Counted from the stretch's first letter, positions 1 through 9,707 are shown. The stretch is 64,000 nt of DNA from CAZMSQ01 sp964569025 (GCA_964569025.1 CAZMSQ010000003.1:53409-117408); one strand, 5' to 3'. Translations and numbers: made by a program. The notes: generated by a model not told the origin, from the letters alone.

Positions 1-365
1 ACGCGACTTTCCCAAATCACATTTCCCTTGAGAATTACCCGGTTTTCTCGCTCATCCCGCTCTCCGTGATCAGCCCTCAACTCGCTGTCGATTCTTCCAG
101 CCGGACCAAAGAACCACATCTGCACTCCTTCCGGAAACTCCTCAACCATATGTTGACCGTCCATCATTCTCGTCAGGACAGGGCCCTTCATCCTAACCCG
201 GACCACTGCGGAATCGCTATAGAGGACTTCCACATCCCGCATAATCTCCCCTTGAAGGGCCTCATCGGAAACAATCCGATTGATCTCGCTCACATCATTG
301 CTGCATGACCACCATGGTAAGACCATCAGCATCAATATGCCTGTCATCTGAACATTACTCATCAT
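1..365 (-). CDS. lptC: LptC-like LPS export lipoprotein (partial, cut by left edge)
   Basis: The translation begins with two methionines, a short hydrophobic stretch and a lipobox-like LPWWSC (Cys about residue 21), so an inner-membrane lipoprotein is expected. It continues with the pattern of Bacteroidota LptC: a YSDSAVVRVRMKGPV segment, then EEFPEGVQMWFF, then a repeated beta-strand region ending in ILKGNVIWES. LptC is the periplasmic bitopic part of the LptBFGC exporter that passes LPS to LptA. About 121 residues are visible; the family is usually 180-200, so the C-terminus lies outside. The start ATG overlaps the TGA of the upstream T9SS gene (ATGA), which suggests translational coupling. 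Family assignment is by pattern memory. Confidence 0.72.
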   Translation of the reverse strand, partial: MMSNVQMTGILMLMVLPWWSCSNDVSEINRIVSDEALQGEIMRDVEVLYSDSAVVRVRMKGPVLTRMMDGQHMVEEFPEGVQMWFFGPAGRIDSELRADHGERDERENRVILKGNVIWESR

Positions 366-3300
366 CGGACAACAGTGACATCACCCTCAAATAAAATGAC
401 TTCCCCGTCAATAAAAAGCACTTCTGTGTAAAATGCAAAAACACCCGCATCAACAGGCTTTCCTCGGAAAGTGCCATTCCAGCCGCGGGTTGGATCATTC
501 AACGGTAAATCGCGGCCTTCATAGACCAGTTCGCCCCACCGACTATAGACCTGTAACAATTCAACACGCTCTGCCGCCGCTCCACCAAAAACAGAGAAAA
601 AATCATTCCGACCATCTTCATTGGGAGAAAAGACGTTGGGAATAAATACCGGCCGCACCTTATCTACGCGCACCTCGAGCTGATCCGTCGCCTCGCAGCC
701 ATTCGAATCTCGGACTGTTACCGTATACACCGAATAATCAAGCGGCTGGACCGTGGGTCTTGGGCAGGACGAGCAAGACAGGGTGCCCTCCGGGCCTTCC
801 CACTGGTAATTGACCGACCAGAAAATCGGGCTTAAAACCGACTGCAGAGTAACCGTTTCTCCCAACTCGATGGTCAGGTCGGGTCCCGCGTCAATACTCA
901 AGGGAGGTGGCTCGCTTATTACAACCTGCATTGTGGCAAGACAGCCGTTGGCATCTTCCACTACCACGGTATAGCCACCTCCTCCAAGGCCCTCAATCAA
1001 GTTTTCCAGCAGCACCACACCTCCTCCCAGACTGTACACATATGGGGGTGTACCCCCACTTGCAAATATCTGAACCGAGCCATTGGTATCACCGTGACAA
1101 ATGACATCAGTTACGAGAATACTGTCAATAATCAATTGAGGAGGCTCAGATATGGGGGCCTCACCGGAAATGATACAATCGTTTGCATCTGTGACAGTCA
1201 CTGAGTAAAGACCAGTATCAAGAGGCCCAATCCCCGTTCCTGACCCACCTGTGCTCCACAACAGTGTATACCCCGGGGTTCCACCGCCGGGCAGAGCAGA
1301 CAGGGCACCATCAGCTAAGCCGGAGCAAGTGACATTCAGGGTGTCAAAGTCGAGGGTCAGAGGGGGTGGATCATTGACCTCAAGAAGGAATGTGCCTTCG
1401 CAATTATTGGCATCAGTGACCTCTATCGGGTAGGTCCCTGAGGGAATATTGAGCAATGCATTATTGGGGGTAAAGCCATTCCCGTCATTCAAATCATACA
1501 AATATGGCGGTAAGCCATTGCCCATTGCCAGAATGATGCTGCCATCTGAAAAACCAAAACAGGACGGTGGAGTTATCACATCTACAAGACTATCCAACTC
1601 GAGCTCCAGCTCGTTGACTTCCACGAAGGTATCGAGAATACATCCATTTGCATCCTGAATACTCACCGTATACGTTCCAATCGGAATATTTACAATCTGA
1701 GCGGTTGATGACAAAGAGCCACCATTCAGGCTGTACAACCATGGCGGAGTCCCGCCAGATGCCTGCACACTCAACGCACCATCCTGACCACCGTCGCAAG
1801 TTGGCATCACAATATCAAACAAAGGCACAATCGCATCAGGAGCAGAGACCTCCACCTCAAAAACTTCCGTACAGGTCGCCTCATTGGTAACCGTCACTGA
1901 ATAAACCCCGGGCTGCAAACCGGAGACATCTTCGGTCAGCGCCCCTGTCGACCATGAAAACGTATGTGGCTCTGCATTACTCACTGCTTCGAAATCAATC
2001 GCGCCATCCGAATCATACCAGCAATCCAAATCAGGAGCGAATCCAGACCCGCTGATAGCGTTCACAGTTGTGCAACACGAATCGATAAACACCTGCCGAA
2101 TATCCGTCACAACGCACCCCTGACCAGTTTCTACCGTTAAGACCACATTTTTCACACCGGGTTCACTCCAACTGATGGCATGAGGGCCACCGCCGGTTTT
2201 GGTTTGCTGGCTGGAACCCGGACCGAAATACCATGATCTCGACGTAATGATACCCCCTGGGAAAAAAGAACCGTCCGAAAATGATATTTCCTCTCCATAG
2301 CAGACCGAGTCACTGTCTGCCTCAAGATTTGCAAACGGCCCCAGAAACGTACCCGTTCCTCCAAAAGAAATGGTAAATCCACTTCCGGAATTGCTAAAGT
2401 TTGAAATAAACAAGGCATAAGCCCGCCCTTCCTCCATGGTAATCGCTTGTGCAAAGTTGTTGTCACCAACCTGACACCCACAACTCTCAAACACATCTGG
2501 ATCATCAAGTGACAGACCAGTTGCTCCTGTGCAGGGCTCCCATTCGGGAAGAGGTGCCCCGACCTGCTCTCCGGAAAACATACAGCGGAGTACCTCCTTA
2601 TCGCTGCAATCTGAAACCCCGTTAGGCAGTTCATACAATACAAAATCAATGTCATCAGCTGGATTAGTGGGTGTGATTGAGAATGTCAATGTCCCCGGCT
2701 GATCACAGGTCCACCGATACCAGGAAGAGCTGATTTCTGTGGGGCTGCACCCGAAAGGAAGATCACACGTATTTCCGGTTATCTCATCGCCATTGAGACC
2801 AACTCCCGTGACATTCTCAACGGTAAATGCCGATTTATCACAAAGCACAACCCCGGTGGGGCAGTCGCCTGAAGGCTCCGGCACGGCATTAAAGCTATTG
2901 ATGCAGAGGCGAAAAGACCCGGTCTGACCAGCTCTGGCGCTGACTCTGATGTAATACGTCTGACCGATTTCGAGCGGCCCGCCAAATGTTTCTACCAAAT
3001 CGTTATTGAAGGCATCAGAAATACACTCCTCCTCAACCAATGAGCCGCAAGCACCGCTGTAAAGTGCGAGCTGAGGATTTTGCAAAGTCCCCCCGCCATT
3101 CAGCCCTGAATTGCCAATCACACTGATATTGACATTTGTGGCATCTGCTACAAAAGCAAACCAGACATCCACGGGCCCATCAGCCGGGAAGCATCCGGGC
3201 AGGGGCTCAGGTGATGCAGACGCCCCCGCATTGGTAAATACGCCTGTCCCTGAGCAAAACCCATCGAGATCTGACAGAAAAATCGCATTCTGGCAAACAT

Positions 3301-3376
3301 CGTTCGCTGGCTGGCCATGGATGGCAGCCACGCCCAGAGTGAGAACGGCAATAAGTATGGACAGGCCTTTTTTCAT
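362..3376 (-). CDS. Large secreted T9SS type B protein with PKD and five SprB repeats
   Basis: About 1004 residues. The start is placed at ATG 3376 because MKKGLSILIAVLTLG is a clean signal peptide; a longer frame to 3460 would run into the divergent pssA promoter. After an N-terminal jelly-roll-like region (PANDVCQNAI onwards) there is a PKD-like domain (about 355-435) and five SprB-type repeats, each beginning with a Cys and a DG/NG turn (for example CDGGQDGALS, CFGFSDGSI) and ending in YTV.V.DANGC-like strands. The last about 90 residues (PNVFSPNEDGRNDFF, then W-G-VY, WNGTFRGKPVDAGVFAF) are the gliding-motility type B sorting domain recognised by T9SS. It is therefore probably exported to the surface as an adhesin-like protein. 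The exact role is unknown. Confidence 0.88.
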   Translation of the reverse strand: MKKGLSILIAVLTLGVAAIHGQPANDVCQNAIFLSDLDGFCSGTGVFTNAGASASPEPLPGCFPADGPVDVWFAFVADATNVNISVIGNSGLNGGGTLQNPQLALYSGACGSLVEEECISDAFNNDLVETFGGPLEIGQTYYIRVSARAGQTGSFRLCINSFNAVPEPSGDCPTGVVLCDKSAFTVENVTGVGLNGDEITGNTCDLPFGCSPTEISSSWYRWTCDQPGTLTFSITPTNPADDIDFVLYELPNGVSDCSDKEVLRCMFSGEQVGAPLPEWEPCTGATGLSLDDPDVFESCGCQVGDNNFAQAITMEEGRAYALFISNFSNSGSGFTISFGGTGTFLGPFANLEADSDSVCYGEEISFSDGSFFPGGIITSRSWYFGPGSSQQTKTGGGPHAISWSEPGVKNVVLTVETGQGCVVTDIRQVFIDSCCTTVNAISGSGFAPDLDCWYDSDGAIDFEAVSNAEPHTFSWSTGALTEDVSGLQPGVYSVTVTNEATCTEVFEVEVSAPDAIVPLFDIVMPTCDGGQDGALSVQASGGTPPWLYSLNGGSLSSTAQIVNIPIGTYTVSIQDANGCILDTFVEVNELELELDSLVDVITPPSCFGFSDGSIILAMGNGLPPYLYDLNDGNGFTPNNALLNIPSGTYPIEVTDANNCEGTFLLEVNDPPPLTLDFDTLNVTCSGLADGALSALPGGGTPGYTLLWSTGGSGTGIGPLDTGLYSVTVTDANDCIISGEAPISEPPQLIIDSILVTDVICHGDTNGSVQIFASGGTPPYVYSLGGGVVLLENLIEGLGGGGYTVVVEDANGCLATMQVVISEPPPLSIDAGPDLTIELGETVTLQSVLSPIFWSVNYQWEGPEGTLSCSSCPRPTVQPLDYSVYTVTVRDSNGCEATDQLEVRVDKVRPVFIPNVFSPNEDGRNDFFSVFGGAAAERVELLQVYSRWGELVYEGRDLPLNDPTRGWNGTFRGKPVDAGVFAFYTEVLFIDGEVILFEGDVTVVR

Positions 3377-3426
3377 CGTTCGGGTTACTTCGGTAAGGAG
3401 GCAAAAAGCAGGGGGCATCGAGAATA

Positions 3427-3456
3427 TTTGAAACCCCGTTTTTAACCGTACTTTTG
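3427..3456 (+). promoter_or_regulatory. Bacteroidota-type promoter of pssA
   Basis: TTTG at 3427-3430 and TACTTTTG at 3449-3456 match the Bacteroidota -33 (TTTG) and -7 (TAnnTTTG) boxes with an 18-base spacer. The downstream ATG at 3478 leaves a short leader. The match argues against a TTG start at 3454, which would lie inside the -7 box. Confidence 0.6.
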
Positions 3457-3477
3457 TCAACGAGAAAAGTAGGCCAG

Positions 3478-4215
3478 ATGTTTTCCCTGCCCAATCTATT
3501 GACCTTGTCCAATCTGCTGAGCGGATGCATCGCCTTGCTGATGCTTGTACGCGGCGATATACAGTCGGTCACAATATGTATCGGACTCTGCCTGCTTTTC
3601 GATTTCCTTGACGGCCTGGTCGCAAGATTGCTCCGGCAGCATTCTGAAATTGGCAAAGAGCTGGATTCTCTCGCAGACATGGTCTCTTTTGGGCTTCTCC
3701 CTGGCATCATGTACTACATCATGCTGCTGCCGGAACCATCATCCGGAGTTCCTGACTTATCTGCCATCCACTTGGCCGCCCTTCCAGCATTTCTGGTCCC
3801 CCTTTTCTCTGCTCTCCGGCTTGCCAAATTCAACACCGACCAAACCCAATCTGAAGTCTTTCTCGGTATGCCAACCCCTGCAAATACGATACTGACACTG
3901 GGTCTTCTGATTGCCTGGGGTGAGCATACAGCCATTCTCCACCCACTGACCCATTCTTCAGCCTTCCTGTATGCCATTCTCGGTATTTCTTCCATTCTCC
4001 TCATCCTGCCAATCCCCATGCTCAGCCTCAAATCAAAGAACACGAGCTGGAAAGACAACAGCATGAGGTATATTCTTGCCGCAGGCTCACTGTCAATTTT
4101 TATACTTTCAGGGTTGGCCGGACTGGCCCTGATCATCATTTTTTATCTACTTTTGTCTGCGCTCACATTTCAGAATTTCACCCGAAATAGCACGCACAAA
4201 AAATCCAGCACATGA
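3478..4215 (+). CDS. pssA: CDP-diacylglycerol-serine O-phosphatidyltransferase
   Basis: Makes phosphatidylserine from CDP-diacylglycerol and serine, the first step to phosphatidylethanolamine. The CDP-alcohol phosphatidyltransferase motif DGxxAR...G...D...D is visible as DGLVARLL, then IGKELDSLADM. Several hydrophobic segments give an integral membrane protein of about 245 residues, normal for the family. The start at ATG 3478 (MFSLPNLLTLSN) fits family N-termini and the promoter just upstream. The stop overlaps purS by 4 bases, so pssA, purS and rsmI probably form one operon. Confidence 0.93.
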   Translation: MFSLPNLLTLSNLLSGCIALLMLVRGDIQSVTICIGLCLLFDFLDGLVARLLRQHSEIGKELDSLADMVSFGLLPGIMYYIMLLPEPSSGVPDLSAIHLAALPAFLVPLFSALRLAKFNTDQTQSEVFLGMPTPANTILTLGLLIAWGEHTAILHPLTHSSAFLYAILGISSILLILPIPMLSLKSKNTSWKDNSMRYILAAGSLSIFILSGLAGLALIIIFYLLLSALTFQNFTRNSTHKKSST

Positions 4216-4466
4216 AATTCCAAGCAGAAATTCGGGTCATGCCGCACAAGGAATTGCTCGACCCTCAGGGAAAAGCTGTGGCCAACAGCATGAAAAATCT
4301 GCACATTGAAGGCATCGAAGATGTGAGAATCGGCAAGCACATCGTCATCCGTGTGGATGCTTCTTCTTCAGAAGAGGCACACCAAAAAATCGATTCTGCC
4401 TGCCAGCAACTTCTCGCAAATCCGATTATGGAAAGCTACGATTTCACAATCTCAGCCTCAGAATAA
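4212..4466 (+). CDS. purS: Phosphoribosylformylglycinamidine synthase subunit PurS
   Basis: An 84-residue protein with the PurS pattern: KFQAEIRVMPHKELLDPQG, then a helix ending in GIEDVRIGKHI, then LLANPIMESYDF. PurS bridges PurL and PurQ in the small-PurL version of FGAM synthase, step four of purine synthesis. purL and purQ are not in this window. Its ATG overlaps the pssA stop (ATGA), and rsmI follows 4 bases after its stop. Confidence 0.92.
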   Translation: MKFQAEIRVMPHKELLDPQGKAVANSMKNLHIEGIEDVRIGKHIVIRVDASSSEEAHQKIDSACQQLLANPIMESYDFTISASE

Positions 4467-4470
4467 TCAT

Positions 4471-5148
4471 ATGGCCGGATGTCTCTACATTGTCCCTACT
4501 CCCATCGGCAATCTTGAAGACATGACCCTGAGAGCCATCAGAATTCTTCGAGAATGCGATCTCATACTCGCTGAAGACACCCGTACTTCCAAAAAACTCC
4601 TCGATCACTACGAAATTACCACCCCACTCAAGTCCTATCACATTCACAATGAGCACTCCCTCATTCCCAATTTGATTCAAGACCTGAAAGCGGGCTCTAC
4701 CATGTCTGTCGTTTCTGACGCAGGAATGCCATCCATTTCTGATCCCGGGTTTCTGCTTGTACGGGCATGCCGGGAGGAGGGAATATTGGTGAGCTGTCTC
4801 CCGGGACCCTCAGCGTTCCTCACGGCACTCGTGGCGTCGGGACTACCCGCTGACCGCTTTTTCTTTCAGGGATTTCTGCCTCATAAAAAAGGCAGACAGA
4901 CCAGACTCTCTGAATTAGCCGAACTTCCCTACACCTTCGTATTGTATGAAAGTCCGCACAGACTGGTCAAATGCCTGGAACAGTTAATTGAACACTGCGG
5001 CGTGGACCGCCCAGCGGCTATTGGCCGGGAGCTAACCAAAGTGCACGAGGAAGTCATTTCAGGTACCCTTGGCGAATTGTCAAGAACGTTTCAAGAGAGA
5101 AAGGTACGGGGAGAATTTGTAGTCATCGTTGGAGGCAAGGCTTATTGA
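4471..5148 (+). CDS. rsmI: 16S rRNA (cytidine1402-2'-O)-methyltransferase RsmI
   Basis: 225 residues of the tetrapyrrole-methylase fold: LYIVPTPIGNLEDMTLRA, then AEDTRTSKKLLDHY, then SDAGMPSISDPG, then the CLPGPSA and FQGFLPHKKG motifs that are diagnostic for RsmI. It 2'-O-methylates C1402 of 16S rRNA using SAM. The start is ATG 4471 (MAGCLYIVPTP); the reading frame upstream belongs to purS territory. Its 3' end overlaps the convergent T9SS gene by 7 bases (5142-5148). Length is slightly below that of enterobacterial homologues because it stops shortly after GEFVVIV. Confidence 0.94.
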   Translation: MAGCLYIVPTPIGNLEDMTLRAIRILRECDLILAEDTRTSKKLLDHYEITTPLKSYHIHNEHSLIPNLIQDLKAGSTMSVVSDAGMPSISDPGFLLVRACREEGILVSCLPGPSAFLTALVASGLPADRFFFQGFLPHKKGRQTRLSELAELPYTFVLYESPHRLVKCLEQLIEHCGVDRPAAIGRELTKVHEEVISGTLGELSRTFQERKVRGEFVVIVGGKAY

Positions 5149-6530
5149 CGGACAATTTGTCTGACAACAATGCCACGATTGGTTGCAATGCGGAGCAAAT
5201 ATACCCCAGACGGAAGATGACTTATTGACAACACAGGTTGGCGGTTATTGACCGATTTGGCAACATACAGCTGGTTGCCGACTGCTGACAACAATTCAAT
5301 GCTTTCAATCTGTACATCGCCTGGGATAATCCGTACAACGTCTGTGGCAGGGTTTGGAAAAACCTGCAGAGAGATATCCGGATTCGAAGAAGACACTCCA
5401 GTAACCGTCCCCATAAAGAACGTCACTGTTGCGGGAAATTTAGTGACATTTGTAAACACAGGGTTCCCCTGATCATCGAATGCTTTGACCCCGCGGAGGG
5501 GAAATTCGAGATCAAGCTCATCCTTGATGGTTCTAGCCTCAATGATGTCACTGACAATGATAAACCTCGCCTGACCAACCTTTCCTCCTCCGGAGGCACC
5601 ACCGCCGCTTGTGCGGGTCACTGCAAAATCAATCTGACTCACCCCGGGCTGATCCTTCCAACCCACCAGAACCTGATCCCACATCGCTCCGGTAAACGAG
5701 GTATTGTCATACTCAATTGAGGGACTGTAGTCCTCGAAAAGACCCTCTTCGTAATCTATGTAACAACTCAGACCGTGCAAATTGGTGAATCCGTCGGCTT
5801 CGGTACCGAGGTACACATCGGCGATCAGATGTATGGTATCCTGACCGGCATAATCCTGCAGAAAAATACTGTCTTTCTGAAATTTCAGAAAAACCTCAGG
5901 TCCTTCATTGTCAGCAATTTGCAATTGCTTTGGCAATGACTGGTTGTTAAAGAAAACCCCTTCAATATCTGCAGATTCTATCCAACCATTCCCATCGCAA
6001 TCAAGATGTTTGAGGTCAACATCTGCATTCGAGAGCACCCCCCAATCTGGGGCCGGCTGACCAATCCACTCAAGGCTTGCATTTGGCCGTGGGACACCCT
6101 TCACTCCGAGTCCAAGACCGATATGAAGCATATCGTACAAATTGGCCTTTCCATCCCCATTCGCATCACCGGGGTATACACAATCCGTGTAGTTACACAT
6201 CAGATTGTCCGGTCCTGTAAAAAACTCAATACAGTGTTCGTCTACAGATCCAGCTGCATCCCAAATGGTCAGACAGACCTGATAAAAATCCATCTCAGCA
6301 AATGTGTGCGTCACACTATCTGCCGTGCCTGTGAGATAATTCCCGTCTCCAAACGTCCAGGTCGCACCTGCTATATCCCCCTGAGAAAGATTGTAAAAAC
6401 GAACCGTAGAGGACTGCTGATCGATAATTGAATATTCAAAAAACGCATCCAATGACTGCCCCCAAACCGAAAGGGCCGAAAGGAAGGATAGGTATACAAC
6501 AACTGCTATTTTATAAATCTTGAGACGCAT
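5142..6530 (-). CDS. Secreted T9SS type A protein with PKD and dockerin/cohesin-like regions
   Basis: 462 residues from ATG 6530 (MRLKIYKIAVVVYLSF, signal peptide ending near SVWGQ). A PKD-like region (WTFGDGNYLTGT...HTFAEMDFYQVCLTI) covers about 30-100. Then come two EF-hand-like loops of the dockerin type, PGDANGDGKANLYDM and LDCDGNGWIESADIE. Next is a beta-rich region (LHGLSCYIDYEEGLF...SQIDFAVTRT) that resembles a cohesin-like fold. The end has the type A sorting signal: VFPNPATDVVRI, LPSGVYLLRI, IVRQIVRQ. Probably a surface or released protein that binds calcium; its partner is unknown. An alternative ATG lies 21 bases upstream. Confidence 0.8.
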   Translation of the reverse strand: MRLKIYKIAVVVYLSFLSALSVWGQSLDAFFEYSIIDQQSSTVRFYNLSQGDIAGATWTFGDGNYLTGTADSVTHTFAEMDFYQVCLTIWDAAGSVDEHCIEFFTGPDNLMCNYTDCVYPGDANGDGKANLYDMLHIGLGLGVKGVPRPNASLEWIGQPAPDWGVLSNADVDLKHLDCDGNGWIESADIEGVFFNNQSLPKQLQIADNEGPEVFLKFQKDSIFLQDYAGQDTIHLIADVYLGTEADGFTNLHGLSCYIDYEEGLFEDYSPSIEYDNTSFTGAMWDQVLVGWKDQPGVSQIDFAVTRTSGGGASGGGKVGQARFIIVSDIIEARTIKDELDLEFPLRGVKAFDDQGNPVFTNVTKFPATVTFFMGTVTGVSSSNPDISLQVFPNPATDVVRIIPGDVQIESIELLSAVGNQLYVAKSVNNRQPVLSISHLPSGVYLLRIATNRGIVVRQIVRQ

Positions 6531-6747
6531 CTGATGAATGGAATAATTCAAGCCTATTTGACCAATGATACAAAAGAACGGAAAGACTTTGACATTGTTG
6601 AGGACAAAATTGAGTGAAAGTTTTTCATTATTTTTTAATCATATTCACACAATGCGCTGAAAAAAATGAGTTTATCGTCATTTTTTTACAAAATTTATGT
6701 GTATTTTTCTGACTGGACGTTTACTATTTACTCCTTCAATCAATCTG

Positions 6748-8187
6748 ATGTTTAGCGACAAACTGGTCAGGCTGGTAGCCGAGATTCCCTTTTCTGAATG
6801 GAAACGCATCAGGGACTACCTTTCGTCTCCATTCTTCAATACCAACGGAGACTATTTGGCTCTCTTCAAAGTCATTACCTCATTCATTGACCGGGACGTG
6901 GGGGAAGCATCGGAACCTGTATTGCCTCCGAAGGAAAAAATCTGGCGAAAATTATTCGGCTCCAGCCGTTTTGACGACGAAAAACTCAGGCGAATCAGCT
7001 CCGGACTGACGCAGCACATCATGCATTTTCTGGCTCTGCGCGAATTCGAGCGGAACCCCTTTGCCGAGGCTGTGTATACCGCCTATGCCGTCAATCATCC
7101 GCACCTCCGAAAGCACTTCCGGGGTGTAGTCAGGCAAGCAGATAAGCTTTTCGAAAAAGAAGATTTACGCAATGCCAATTACCACCTGCACCGGTTTTTA
7201 TTGGAAAGCCAAAATCACCGGCACCTTGAAATGCGCCAAGACAAGGAAAACGACCTCTCTCACCTCGTCAATGCCGACTTCCACCTGGACTGTTACTACA
7301 TCAGCAGGAAACTGCAGCATCTGTGTGATGTGCTGGGGTACAGCAGTTCGCTTGACAAGTCAATAGAACTCCCTCAAATTCCAGGGTTGCTCGAATACTT
7401 GCCTGGAAGTCACTACATGAAAGAACCATCTGTACAGGCCTATTTTTTGACTGCTCAAATGCTGAGGCAGCCTGATGAAACATCATACTATCAAGCAGTC
7501 AGAGACTACCTCAATGCCCATCTGCATGAGTTTAGCGAGGAAGAGCAAAATGCCTTTTATACGCACCTTATCAATTATTGCATTGATGCCAGAATAAATA
7601 AAGGATTTACAGGCTTTTTCGAAGAGTTATTCAGTCTCTACCAAACAACAATCCGAGAAGGGGTTTTGATAGAAAAGGGAATGATGCCCATCAACCATTT
7701 CAAAAATATAATCACTGTCGGATTAAAGGTGAGAGCGTTTGAGTGGGTAGAGTGGTTTATTGAAACATACACACCACTGCTCCCTGAGGCTGAGCGTGAT
7801 GATGCCCTTTCATTTAACCTCGCCAAAGTTGCCTTTGAACAAAAGGACTACCAACGTGTCATCACCCTCTTGCAGGAGGTGGAATATCGGAATCTGGTCT
7901 ATGCTCTGGGTGGCAAGCTTATTTTGCTTCGCACCTATTTTGAAATGGGTGAATATCTCCCCCTCGACTCTCTTGTGGACAGCTTTCGGAATTATCTGCG
8001 CCGCAATACCATGATTTCCAACGATCTTAAGCGGCAATATCTCAACTTGCTTCGATTTATCAAACGTCTCACGACCGTCACCCCTGGAGATGCAAAAGCC
8101 CTTGGCCGGTTGGAAAAACAGATCAGAGAATGCCGAAACCTTGTGGCCCGTCAGTGGCTTTTGTCAAAGGCCGCCGAGCTGCAGTAG
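6748..8187 (+). CDS. Unassigned all-helical protein, possible TPR-like repeats
   Basis: 479 residues starting MFSDKLVRLVAEIPFSEWKR at ATG 6748. The frame is open further upstream, but that part is AT-rich and unlike protein. No signal peptide or membrane span is visible. The whole chain looks helical, with many aromatic/charged helices such as SEWKRIRDYLSSPFFN near the N-terminus and paired helices later (ALSFNLAKVAFEQKDYQRVI, YALGGKLILLRTYFEMGEY) that resemble TPR or HEAT arms. I do not recognise a named family; similar unnamed proteins seem common in Saprospirales, from memory only. It stands alone and converges on lpdA with 18 bases between stops. Confidence 0.75.
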   Translation: MFSDKLVRLVAEIPFSEWKRIRDYLSSPFFNTNGDYLALFKVITSFIDRDVGEASEPVLPPKEKIWRKLFGSSRFDDEKLRRISSGLTQHIMHFLALREFERNPFAEAVYTAYAVNHPHLRKHFRGVVRQADKLFEKEDLRNANYHLHRFLLESQNHRHLEMRQDKENDLSHLVNADFHLDCYYISRKLQHLCDVLGYSSSLDKSIELPQIPGLLEYLPGSHYMKEPSVQAYFLTAQMLRQPDETSYYQAVRDYLNAHLHEFSEEEQNAFYTHLINYCIDARINKGFTGFFEELFSLYQTTIREGVLIEKGMMPINHFKNIITVGLKVRAFEWVEWFIETYTPLLPEAERDDALSFNLAKVAFEQKDYQRVITLLQEVEYRNLVYALGGKLILLRTYFEMGEYLPLDSLVDSFRNYLRRNTMISNDLKRQYLNLLRFIKRLTTVTPGDAKALGRLEKQIRECRNLVARQWLLSKAAELQ

Positions 8188-8205
8188 ACAACTGAATATC
8201 GGGTG

Positions 8206-9607
8206 TCAGATATGAATGGCTCTGTTCCCTGTCGCTGCAAGTGCTGCTTCTTTCATGGCCTCTGTGTAAGTCGGGTGCGCGTGGCTCATTCTTGCAGCAT
8301 CTTCTGCCGATGCTCTGAATTCCATGAGCGCCACCGCTTCTGCAATCATGTCTGCGGCCCTCGCGCCGACCATGTGTACGCCCAGAATTTCATCTGTCTG
8401 TTCATCGGCAAGCACCTTAACCAGCCCTTCCACATCCATGCTCGCGCGAGCTCGGCCTAGCGCCTTGTATGGAAATTTTCCAACCTTGAAGGCAATACCA
8501 GCCTTCTTGAGCTGCTCTTCAGTCCGGCCGACAGAAGCCACCTCTGGCCATGTGTAGACGACTCCGGGGATTAATTCATAGTGAATATGAGGCCGTTGCC
8601 CTGCAATAACCTCAGCAACAAACACCCCTTCCTCTTCTGCTTTGTGAGCCAGCATAGCACCCCTGACGACATCACCAATAGCGTAGACTCCACTCACAGC
8701 TGTCTGAAGATCCGGTCCCACCTCAATGCGGCCTCTCTCATCAGTCTTTAATCCTATAGCCTCCAGATTCAGACCATCCGTGTACGGCACCCTGCCGATT
8801 GCCACAAGGCAATAGTCTGCCTGAAACGTCTTTTCCTCTCCGGTCTTTTGCTGTAACCGTCGCTGTGCGGGAAGTCCCCTTTACTCCTGTCACTTCGTGG
8901 CTCAGTAAAAATTGAACGCCCAGCTGCTTTTTCATAGACCGCACCAATTCTCGTGCACAGTCCTTGTCCATGCCTGGCAGAGCCCGGTCTAGATATTCAA
9001 TGACCGTCACCTCCGTACCAAGTCTCCCAAAAACAGAGCCAAGCTCCAATCCAATAACTCCTGCACCGATGAGCACCATTCTGCCCGGGACTTTCTTGAT
9101 TTCAAGTGCCTCGGTCGAAGTAATTACCCTCTTCCCGTCATAATTGAACAGTGCGGGGGTATTGGGCCGCGATCCTGTGGCAATAATGATATTTTCTGAT
9201 TCATACTCCTGAACCTCACCGGTATTGGCTGTCACCATGACCCGCTTTCCTCCGGCAAACGAACCGACTCCCTTCAATACCTCTATCTTATTCTTCCGCA
9301 TTAGAAACTCAATCCCTTTGACATTCTCACTCACCACTTCAGCCTTCCTCTTAATCATCTGCGGCATATTTACCCCGAGTTTTTCCAGGATAATTCCATG
9401 GGTCTCAAACCGATGCAATGCGTTGTGGTAATGTTCTGAAGAGTCCAAAAGCGCCTTTGACGGAATGCAGCCGACATTCAGGCAGGTTCCGCCAAGCGTG
9501 TCATCTTTTTCAATAATGGCAGTCCGAAATCCCAATTGTGCCGCACGAATCGCAGCGACATACCCTCCGGGGCCTGAACCTATTATGATGACATCAAATT
9601 TTGACAT
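8206..9607 (-). pseudogene. lpdA: Dihydrolipoyl dehydrogenase, interrupted by one frameshift
   Basis: E3 component of 2-oxoacid dehydrogenases; reoxidises dihydrolipoamide with NAD. The N-terminal part (9607 down to about 8850) has the FAD motif IIGSGPGGYVAA and the redox disulfide GGTCLNVGCIPSK (Cys42/Cys47). The second part, in another frame, has VAIGRVPYTDGL, then YAIGDVVRG and the dimer-interface active-site HPTYTEA. The frames cross between about 8830 and 8851, at an A4 run in the gene sense: one base extra, or two missing, restores KTGEEKTFQADYCLVAIGR. All catalytic residues are otherwise present, so a sequencing error or a very recent mutation is likely. Stop 18 bases from the convergent gene. 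Confidence 0.9.
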
Positions 9608-9707
9608 ATTTAATTTATTTTATATTTTTTGAGAATGTGCAAGCAAGTCAAAACGGTTGCAATAGAATATCTGTTCAATTCTGCTGCCAACCTGCATCCT
9701 ACTGAGC

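Noticed and set aside
66..308. Open frame on the plus strand at the left edge
   Set aside because: It is the reverse of the LptC-like gene, which has clear family features.
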